A stretch of DNA of 5,920 bases. Source: Bacteroidota bacterium (GTDB lineage Bacteria > Bacteroidota > Rhodothermia > Rhodothermales > UBA10348). This document shows, one piece after another, positions 1 through 5,154 of this stretch (position 1 is its first letter; each line of letters opens with the position of its first letter). The notes under the pieces were generated by a model. The model ran no database searches. It was given only the letters and a program-made list of their open reading frames with translations, and was not told where the DNA came from. The position numbers were made by a program, and so were the translations under genes. The stretch lies in contig JAAZVD010000106.1 in NCBI GenBank assembly GCA_018623785.1, positions 1 through 5,920 on the forward strand, given 5' to 3'.

Positions 1-860
1 CGATGGGACTCACGAGCCGGGATGGCATTGTCCCCCTGTACCTGCGCAATGACATCGGCGGTCCAATGACCCGAACCGTCGAGGATGCAGTGAGGGTGCT
101 CGACGTCATTGCCGGATACGATCCTGCCGACCCCATCACACAGCGCTCTGAAGGCCAGTTGCCGGAGAGCGGGTATCTGTCGTCCCTCGACCCGAAGGGC
201 CTCGAAGGCGCCCGCATTGGCGTTTTTACGCCCTATCTGCGGCCCGACTCCACCCACCCCGACATTTTCGCGCGGATGGCGGAAGCGATGAATGATCTAC
301 AGGAAGCCGGTGCCACTGTTGTCAACCCATTCACGATTGCGGGCCTCTCCCTGGACCCTTCCATCTGGTGCGAAGTGTTCAAGCATGACGTGGAGGCATA
401 CTTCGCAACCCGGGAAGACGGGTTTCCCTACCAGCACCTCGAGGATATCATCGCTACCGGACAGTTTGCCGCCTACATCCGGGAATCGTTGGAATACACG
501 GCCTCTTGGACCGAGCCGCCCTGCCCGGATCTGTACACCCATGAGCCCAACATCGCTTTCCGAGAGACCATCCTGGCCGCCATGGATGCGGACAGCCTCG
601 ACGCCATCATATACCCGACATGGAGTTGGCCGGCGCGCGAACTAGGCGACATGGATACCCCGGCAGGCGACAACAGCCAATACCTTTCGCCCCAGTCAGG
701 ACTGCCAGCCATCCAGGTGCCCGTCGGGTATACGGAGAACGGCCTTCCGGTCGGGATGACCCTGCTTGGTCGGCTCTTCGACGAATCCACGCTGATTCGG
801 CTGGCCTACGCCTACGAGCAAGCTACCCATCATCGCAGCCCGCCTGCCGGTTTTGACTGA
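1..860 (+). CDS. Amidase-signature family enzyme, C-terminal part (5' end outside window)
   Basis: This is the C-terminal 285 residues of an amidase-signature (AS) enzyme, which hydrolyses a carboxamide to acid plus ammonia or amine. The open frame enters from the left edge, so the ATG at 3 is probably an internal Met and not the start. The fragment opens with GLTSRDGIVPL and DIGGPMTRTVEDA (about residues 2-29), which in this family lies just after the nucleophilic Ser of the Ser-cisSer-Lys triad; the triad is therefore outside the window. A segment around residues 126-165 (KHDVEAYFA, then LEDII) resembles the long AS amidases of about 500 residues. The C-terminus has the usual SGLPAIQVPVGY (232-243), GLPVGMTLLG (247-256) and AYAYEQAT signatures. 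The substrate cannot be predicted: GatA-like and indole-acetamide-type enzymes share these motifs. The next gene, an exported RidA homologue, starts 48 nt downstream on the same strand. Whether this amidase is itself exported cannot be seen. Confidence 0.93.
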   Translation, partial: MGLTSRDGIVPLYLRNDIGGPMTRTVEDAVRVLDVIAGYDPADPITQRSEGQLPESGYLSSLDPKGLEGARIGVFTPYLRPDSTHPDIFARMAEAMNDLQEAGATVVNPFTIAGLSLDPSIWCEVFKHDVEAYFATREDGFPYQHLEDIIATGQFAAYIRESLEYTASWTEPPCPDLYTHEPNIAFRETILAAMDADSLDAIIYPTWSWPARELGDMDTPAGDNSQYLSPQSGLPAIQVPVGYTENGLPVGMTLLGRLFDESTLIRLAYAYEQATHHRSPPAGFD

Positions 861-908
861 TTGCTACCACCGACCTACCCCTTTTTACACCCAAACCGCC
901 GTTTAACC

Positions 909-1382
909 ATGAGCCGTTTTCCCACCTTTCTGCTTCTGCTGGCCCTCCTTCTCTCGGCCTGTCAACCCAACAATTCAACAGATACGGCAACCGATGACCG
1001 GCCTTACGTGGAATTCCTGAATCCAACAGACCTGCAAGAGCCCGGGCCCTTCTCGGATGCCGTTCGGGTCGGCAACCTGCTTTTTCTCTCGGGCAAGGTT
1101 GGTGTCCTTCCCGGCACGCGAACGCTGGCTGAGGGGGGTATCGAAGGCGAATCCCGTCAGACGATGGACAACATCAAGGCTACGCTCGAGCGCTGGGGAT
1201 CGTCCCTGGATCGGGTGGTCAAGTGTACGGTCATGATTGACAATATCGAGGAGTGGGGCGCCTTCAATGAGGTCTACGTGGAGTACTTCCCCGGCAACAA
1301 ACCCGCCCGCAGCGCCTTTGGAGCCGATGGCCTCGCGCTTGGAGCCGCGGTGGAAGTAGAGTGCATTGCCACGGTGGACTAA
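909..1382 (+). CDS. RidA/YjgF/YER057c/UK114-family lipoprotein
   Basis: A 157-residue protein: an N-terminal lipoprotein signal peptide (Ser-Arg n-region, Leu-rich core at 8-15, lipobox LSAC with Cys18), a short polar and acidic linker (19-32), then a full RidA domain (about 33-157). RidA proteins hydrolyse reactive imine/enamine intermediates and act as trimers. Landmarks are VGNLLFLSGKVG (54-65), a central helix with DNIKATLERWGSSLDRVVKCTV (87-108), YFPGNKPARSAF (126-137) and VEVECIA (148-154). Arg134 and Glu151 match Arg105 and Glu120 of E. coli RidA, so deaminase-type chemistry is plausible. The ATG at 909 was chosen because it puts a normal signal peptide at the N-terminus; the in-frame TTG at 861 would add a 16-residue Pro-rich leader. 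No Shine-Dalgarno precedes it. RidA is normally cytosolic, so lipidation is unusual. It follows the amidase by 48 nt and may be co-transcribed with it. Confidence 0.92.
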   Translation: MSRFPTFLLLLALLLSACQPNNSTDTATDDRPYVEFLNPTDLQEPGPFSDAVRVGNLLFLSGKVGVLPGTRTLAEGGIEGESRQTMDNIKATLERWGSSLDRVVKCTVMIDNIEEWGAFNEVYVEYFPGNKPARSAFGADGLALGAAVEVECIATVD

Positions 1383-1419
1383 TGCGGGCGCAGCAGCACA
1401 GCCCAATCGCTTCCTCGTG

Positions 1420-1448
1420 TTGAGATTCCGCTCCGGTTGCGGTAAATA
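1420..1448 (+). promoter_or_regulatory. Possible sigma70-like promoter for the transporter operon (weak)
   Basis: In the 156-nt gap between the RidA stop and the transporter start, TTGAGA (1420-1425) is followed after exactly 17 nt by TAAATA (1443-1448). The first hexamer matches the E. coli -35 box at 5 of 6 positions, but the second matches TATAAT at only 3 of 6. Bacteroidota-type promoters (TTG plus TAnnTTTG) were looked for and not found. The call rests on spacing and on the local AT-richness of a GC-rich gap; chance is a real alternative. Confidence 0.2.
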
Positions 1449-1538
1449 GGGCCGTCCCGGGATTACCACGGGGCACTACCGACATGTACGCTGCCACGCA
1501 CAGCCCTTGTCACCCTGTCACATTCTCTCCAAACCACT

Positions 1539-2759
1539 ATGAGTCCATCCTCGATAAGTGCCCGTCTTTCGGTAATGATGTTCCTGCAGTTCTTCATCTG
1601 GGGAGCGTGGTACGTTACCGTCGGCATCTTCATGGGAGAGAACGATATGGGTGATATCTCCCATTGGGCCTACACAGTCGGTCCGCTGGCAGCCGTCATT
1701 TCACCTTTTTTCCTGGGCATGATTGCCGACCGGTACTTCGATGTGGAAAAGGTCCTGGGCGTCATGCATCTGCTGGGTGGAGCGGCTATCCTGGCTGCGC
1801 CCTTCTATGCGGGATCACCAACCATCTTCGTCCTGCTTCTGGCCCTTCACATGCTGTGTTACATGCCCACGATCGGGCTGACCAACACGCTGGCCTTCCA
1901 CAACATTACGGATCAGGAAAGGCAGTTTCCCCTGATACGCGTATTCGGTACCCTTGGTTGGATTGCCGCAGGTGTCCTGGTCAGCCTGGGACTCAAGGCA
2001 GAGACCTCGGCCGTTCCGTTCTACGTTGCCGGGGGAGCATCCATTGTGATGGGCTTCTTCAGCTACACCCTCCCACATACCCCGCCCCCTGGAGCCGGAT
2101 CGGGTTCCATCACTGCACGGGAGATACTGGGACTGGATGCGCTGGCCAAGCTGCGCAGCCGCTCGTTCAACGTTTTCATCCTATCCTCTTTCCTCATCTG
2201 TATTCCGCTGGCCACCTACTACAACTTCGCGCCCATCTTCGCCAATGATGTAGAATTGCCCAACGTGGCCTTCAAGATGTCATTCGGGCAGATGTCCGAG
2301 GTGCTGTTCATGGTCTTGATGCCCTTCTTCTTCCGAAGACTGGGCGTAAAGTGGATGCTTGTCGTTGGCATGGGCGCTTGGGTGCTCCGATACGCGCTGT
2401 TTGCGCTGGCGGCTCCGGCAGGCACAGTGTGGATGATCATGTTCGGCATCATCCTGCACGGCATCTGCTATGACTTCTTTTTCGTGACCGGTCAGATCTA
2501 TGTCGACAAGAAATCGACCGCTGATATCCGGGGTCAGGCTCAGGGTCTTCTGGTCCTGATCACGTTGGGCCTCGGCATGCTAATCGGTGCCCAGGTTTCG
2601 GGATGGCTGAATAACTGGTTCAAGGATGGCGCGGAGATACTTTCTGCTGCTGCCTGGCAATCATTTTGGTGGATTCCGGCGGCCTTTGCTGGAGCCATCC
2701 TGCTCTTTTTCACCCTGATGTTCAACGACGAAGTGGACCGCGAGGAGGTCTCGATATGA
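1539..2759 (+). CDS. MFS transporter of the nucleoside:H+ symporter (NupG/XapB) family
   Basis: A 406-residue inner-membrane protein with about 12 hydrophobic segments, close to the 418 residues of E. coli NupG. Resemblance to NupG runs along the whole length: FLQFFIWGAWYVTVG (15-29), MIADRYF (61-67), YMPTIGLTNT (108-117), FPLIRVFGTLGW (130-141), TLPHTPP (177-183), LGLDALAKL (197-205), GQMSEVLFMVLMPFFFRRLG (250-269), WVLRYALFA (281-289), YDFFFVTGQIYVDK (311-324) and IRGQAQG (330-336). Proton-coupled uptake of a nucleoside or sugar-like solute is expected. Arg134, Thr138, Gln251, Glu254 and Asp312 line up with conserved NupG positions. In contrast, the NupG stretch with Gln225 and Asn228 is replaced here by PLATYYNF (223-230), so the substrate may not be a nucleoside. 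The stop overlaps the start of the TIM-barrel gene (ATGA), which suggests coupling to sugar-type catabolism. The start at 1539 has no Shine-Dalgarno but gives a normal short N-terminus. The last 20 codons also carry the ribosome binding site of the next gene. Confidence 0.93.
   Translation: MSPSSISARLSVMMFLQFFIWGAWYVTVGIFMGENDMGDISHWAYTVGPLAAVISPFFLGMIADRYFDVEKVLGVMHLLGGAAILAAPFYAGSPTIFVLLLALHMLCYMPTIGLTNTLAFHNITDQERQFPLIRVFGTLGWIAAGVLVSLGLKAETSAVPFYVAGGASIVMGFFSYTLPHTPPPGAGSGSITAREILGLDALAKLRSRSFNVFILSSFLICIPLATYYNFAPIFANDVELPNVAFKMSFGQMSEVLFMVLMPFFFRRLGVKWMLVVGMGAWVLRYALFALAAPAGTVWMIMFGIILHGICYDFFFVTGQIYVDKKSTADIRGQAQGLLVLITLGLGMLIGAQVSGWLNNWFKDGAEILSAAAWQSFWWIPAAFAGAILLFFTLMFNDEVDREEVSI
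2743..2749 (+). promoter_or_regulatory. Shine-Dalgarno site AGGAGGT for the TIM-barrel gene
   Basis: AGGAGGT lies 6 nt before the ATG at 2756, inside the Glu-Glu-Val codons that end the transporter gene. It fixes the start at 2756, as against an upstream in-frame start at 2666 that would add 30 residues translated from another frame of the transporter and bury the Tat signal. It is the only strong Shine-Dalgarno before a gene in this window. Because GAG GAG GTC also codes for a charged tail, the match could be partly coincidental. Confidence 0.7.
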
Positions 2760-3733
2760 CGGATCCAAAGCGCATCGATCGCCGCACATTCATGAAAACG
2801 GGCGCCCTCGGCGCTGCGGGCCTGAGTTTTTTCCCTGCGGCCTGTGCCCAGCCTGAGTCCGGAGCGGATGGCGCGCCAGCCCCCATGGCGGGTGCTGGCG
2901 CTCCGCTCTTCGAAATTTCCCTGGCGCAGTGGTCCCTGCACAAGGCGCTGCGTGCCGAGGAAATGACCAACCTTGAGTTTCCGGTCTTCACCAAGCAGGC
3001 TTGGGGAATTTCCGCCGTTGAATACGTCAACTCGTTCATGCGCGAGGAGAGCCGTGATCCACGGTACGTAGAGGAGCTACGCATGATTACCGAAGGCGAA
3101 GGCATCACGAATGTGCTCATCATGTGTGATGGCGAAGGGCGACTTGGCGACCCAGACGATGCGGCCCGCACGCAGGCCGTCGAAAACCACTACCGCTGGG
3201 TAGAAATTGCCCGGGAGCTAGGCTGTCATTCCATCCGCGTCAATGCGGCTTCCGAGGGCGACTGGAACACGCAGCGGGACCTCGCTGCCGATGGCCTTGG
3301 CCGCCTGACCGAGTTCGGCGCGCAGGCCGACATCAACGTCATCGTGGAAAACCATGGCGGAATCTCGTCCAATGGCGCCTGGCTGGCCGAGGTCATGCGC
3401 ACCGTGAACCATCCACGCTGCGGTACCCTGCCTGACTTTGGCAATTTCAACATGGGTGAGGCCAACGGTGGCTGGTACGATATCTACCAGGGCGTCGAAG
3501 AACTCATGCCCTTTGCCAAGGCCGTCTCCGCCAAGAGCCATAACTTTGACGCCGATGGCAATGAACGTGATAAGGACTACATGCGTCTGATGCGTATCGT
3601 GCTCGATGCCGGCTACCGCGGCTACGTGGGCATTGAATACGAAGGCAATGAACTGAGCGAAAGCGAGGGCATTTCAGCTACCCTCGACCTGCTCAAGCGC
3701 TGCCGCGAAGAACTGGCTTCTGAATACTCCTGA
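2756..3733 (+). CDS. Tat-exported sugar isomerase/epimerase-like TIM-barrel protein (xylose-isomerase-like, AP_endonuc_2 fold)
   Basis: A 325-residue protein. The N-terminus has a twin-arginine signal (DRRTFMK at 8-14), a short Ala/Gly-rich core and PAACAQ (27-32). Cleavage could be by signal peptidase I after Ala31 (Ala-Cys-Ala) or, less canonically because position -3 is Pro, by lipidation of Cys30. A low-complexity Ala/Gly/Pro linker (33-50) follows, then a TIM barrel (about 51-320) of the sugar phosphate isomerase/epimerase superfamily: FEISLAQWSLHKAL (52-65), AVEYVNSF (87-94), SIRVNAAS (159-166), VIVENHGG (195-202), LPDFGNF (225-231), AKSHNF (259-264) and GIEYEG (292-297). Likely divalent-metal ligands are Glu198, Asp227, His262 and Glu294. 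Tat export fits a protein folded with its metal before transport. Relatives include hydroxypyruvate isomerase, sugar epimerases and 3-keto-glycoside-cleaving lyases; the reaction cannot be fixed from sequence. The start overlaps the transporter stop, and the DUF1080 gene follows 14 nt downstream, so the three are probably one operon. Confidence 0.92.
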   Translation: MTDPKRIDRRTFMKTGALGAAGLSFFPAACAQPESGADGAPAPMAGAGAPLFEISLAQWSLHKALRAEEMTNLEFPVFTKQAWGISAVEYVNSFMREESRDPRYVEELRMITEGEGITNVLIMCDGEGRLGDPDDAARTQAVENHYRWVEIARELGCHSIRVNAASEGDWNTQRDLAADGLGRLTEFGAQADINVIVENHGGISSNGAWLAEVMRTVNHPRCGTLPDFGNFNMGEANGGWYDIYQGVEELMPFAKAVSAKSHNFDADGNERDKDYMRLMRIVLDAGYRGYVGIEYEGNELSESEGISATLDLLKRCREELASEYS

Positions 3734-3747
3734 CTACTGACAACCCC

Positions 3748-4458
3748 ATGAAACAGCTATTCATTCTGGCCCTTGGCCTTTCGCTCGGCCTGACGGCCTG
3801 CCAACCCGCTGAAACCGGAGACGCCATGGTCGATGATGCCGCGGCCGCCGAAGCCGAATGGATGTCTCTTTTCGACGGGGAGTCCTTCGAGCACTGGCGC
3901 GGCTACAAGCAGGAGACCATGCCCGAAGGCTGGGTCATTGACGAGGGGGCTATGTATGCCTCGGCGCCAGGAGCGGGCATGGACATCGTAACGCGCGAGA
4001 CGTTCACCAATTTCGCGTTCGAATTCGACTGGAAAGTGGAGGAAGGCGGCAACAGCGGTGTGATGTGGCATGTGGATGAATCCGCGGGCAACTACCCCTG
4101 GATGACGGGTCCCGAATACCAGCTTCTCGACGATGCTGCGTTCAACGACGGGCAGGTGGGCAAAAACAGCGCCGCGTCCAACTACGACGTACAGGCGCCG
4201 TCAGAGGCCGTAACCCGTCCCGCCATGGCGTGGAACGAGGCACGCATCGTGGTGAACGGCAATGATGTAGAGCACTGGCTTAACGGCGTCATGGTCGTTG
4301 CCTACGAAAAAGGAAGCGATGCGCACCAGGCGAACGTGGCGGCGTCCAAGTGGACGGACTACCCGACCTACGGCACCACGTCCACTGGTCATATTGCCAT
4401 CCAGGGCGACCACGGCGCGGTCTGGTTCCGCAACCTTCGCATCAGATCCCTGGACTGA
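3748..4458 (+). CDS. DUF1080 / 3-keto-disaccharide hydrolase-type lipoprotein
   Basis: A 236-residue lipoprotein: signal peptide MKQLFILALG onward, lipobox LTAC with Cys18, an acidic Ala-rich linker (about 21-37), then one DUF1080 (3-keto-disaccharide hydrolase) domain with a concanavalin-like beta-sandwich fold. Motifs in order are SLFDGESFEHWRG (40-52), GWVIDEGAMY (61-70), FAFEFDWKV (89-97), GGNSGVMWHV (100-109), GPEYQLLDD (121-129), WNEARIVVNG (162-171), VEHWLNGV (174-181), GHIAIQGDHG (214-223) and VWFRNLRIR (225-233). All the usual family blocks are present and the length is normal for a single-domain member. Family members act on 3-keto glycosides or on glucans; exported copies are common in Bacteroidota, Planctomycetota and relatives. 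It follows the TIM-barrel gene by 14 nt without a Shine-Dalgarno. Its neighbours suggest a role in periplasmic or outer-membrane sugar processing, but the exact substrate is unknown. Confidence 0.93.
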   Translation: MKQLFILALGLSLGLTACQPAETGDAMVDDAAAAEAEWMSLFDGESFEHWRGYKQETMPEGWVIDEGAMYASAPGAGMDIVTRETFTNFAFEFDWKVEEGGNSGVMWHVDESAGNYPWMTGPEYQLLDDAAFNDGQVGKNSAASNYDVQAPSEAVTRPAMAWNEARIVVNGNDVEHWLNGVMVVAYEKGSDAHQANVAASKWTDYPTYGTTSTGHIAIQGDHGAVWFRNLRIRSLD

Positions 4459-4476
4459 GTGGAGCCGGGGCGTTCA

Positions 4477-4530
4477 GCGTTAACCCGATCAGCGGCGGGG
4501 ATTCAACCGATCAGCGGCCGGCGTTAACCC
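4477..4530. repeat. Nested direct repeats at the convergent gene junction
   Basis: GCGTTAACCC occurs at 4477-4486 and again at 4521-4530. Between them GATCAGCGGC occurs at 4487-4496 and at 4509-4518. The inner copies are 22 nt apart and the outer copies 44 nt apart, all in direct orientation. The block spans the 52-nt gap between the DUF1080 stop and the DUF411 stop and runs into the last codons of the DUF411 gene (minus strand). GTTAAC and GATC are each palindromic, but no strong stem followed by a T-run was seen, so it is not called a terminator. It may be a small local duplication. Confidence 0.6.
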
Positions 4531-5002
4531 CTCCTTCGACGTGCCGGTACCGACTCAAATTGCCGGCTCCGTCAAAGGCGACCACATCGTAGGCTTCATA
4601 ATCGGCCGGTGACCCCTGTTCCATGCCAGGGCTGCCTATGGGCATCCCTGGAACTGACAACCCTTTGATGGCGGGCCGCTCTTCGAGCATGCGCAATACA
4701 TCCTCGGCCGGCACATGCCCCTCCACGATATAGCCGTCGATGATCCCTGTATGGCAGCACTGCAGATTCCGGGCAATGCCCTGCTGGAACTTGACTTCGC
4801 TCATGTTGCTCGAAGGCCGGGTTTCAACCTCGATACCGGCTGCAACAATGTGTTCTACCCACTGCGAGCAGCACCCACAGTTGGGGTCCTGATAGACCAC
4901 CATCTTGGTGGGGGTGCCGTCGGGCTTTGGCGCCATGAAAATGAATACGGCCGCTGATGCTATGAGGACCGTTGACAGCAGTACGATGGAAGTCTTGTTC
5001 AC
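4511..5002 (-). CDS. DUF411 family metal-binding protein, membrane-anchored
   Basis: A 163-residue protein beginning at a GTG (5000-5002). A hydrophobic segment at about residues 5-23 would export it as an uncleaved anchor or signal; there is no lipobox. The rest is a complete DUF411 domain: VVYQDPNCGCCSQWVEH (35-51), CCHTGIIDGYIVEGHVPAED (82-101), and LSVPGMPIGSPGME (115-128). Cys42, Cys44, Cys45, Cys82, Cys83, His84, His96, Met120 and Met127 are candidate metal ligands. DUF411 proteins are often found in copper and heavy-metal resistance clusters and are thought to bind copper, though none of the neighbours here is a copper gene. GTG is preferred because the next Met (23) would remove the membrane segment, and an in-frame stop lies seven codons upstream at 5021-5023. 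A weak purine-rich stretch (AAGG) precedes the start. It converges with the DUF1080 gene and diverges from the Ycf48-like gene, so it is probably transcribed alone within this window. Confidence 0.92.
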   Translation of the reverse strand: MNKTSIVLLSTVLIASAAVFIFMAPKPDGTPTKMVVYQDPNCGCCSQWVEHIVAAGIEVETRPSSNMSEVKFQQGIARNLQCCHTGIIDGYIVEGHVPAEDVLRMLEERPAIKGLSVPGMPIGSPGMEQGSPADYEAYDVVAFDGAGNLSRYRHVEGGVNAGR

Positions 5003-5154
5003 GTCGATCTTTGCCTTGGCTTATTCCAGGGTGGTCGCTTGATCGTATTGAACGTCGTGCGCTTTGTTTCCACGGGGTGTGCCTTCTGTCCAGAGAGTCC
5101 CTGAGCAACATGATGTACATTGGGGCCCGGCTATCATCAATCGCTCCCATCATC
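5003..5154. other. Divergent intergenic region between DUF411 and Ycf48-like genes
   Basis: This 152-nt stretch must hold the promoters of both flanking genes, which are transcribed away from each other. No convincing sigma70 pair or Bacteroidota-type TTG/TAnnTTTG pair was found on either strand. The best fragments are TACATT at 5116-5121 (plus) and TACGAT on the minus strand near 5040-5045, both without a good partner box. No strong inverted repeat was seen. Confidence 0.5.

Noticed and set aside
861..908. In-frame TTG start that would extend the RidA protein by 16 residues
   Set aside because: It begins directly after the amidase stop and puts a Pro-rich leader before the signal peptide; the ATG at 909 gives a normal lipoprotein N-terminus.
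975..1469. A 164-residue minus-strand open frame opposite the RidA gene
   Set aside because: Antisense to a clear RidA domain with no family signal of its own.
1664..2248. A 194-residue plus-strand open frame inside the transporter gene
   Set aside because: It is an alternative frame of an obvious membrane protein, with no hydrophobic pattern or motif.
2666..2755. In-frame ATG start that would extend the TIM-barrel protein by 30 residues
   Set aside because: The extra part lies wholly inside the transporter gene in another frame and would bury the Tat signal; ATG 2756 has AGGAGGT at 6 nt.
4459..4510. Rho-independent terminator between the convergent genes
   Set aside because: No stable GC-rich stem followed by a T-run on either strand; only direct repeats and short palindromes.
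5110..5154. In-frame ATGs at 5110 and 5113 as starts of the Ycf48-like gene
   Set aside because: They would move the lipobox Cys from 22 to 37 and give an unusual long n-region; neither has a ribosome binding site. Not fully excluded.
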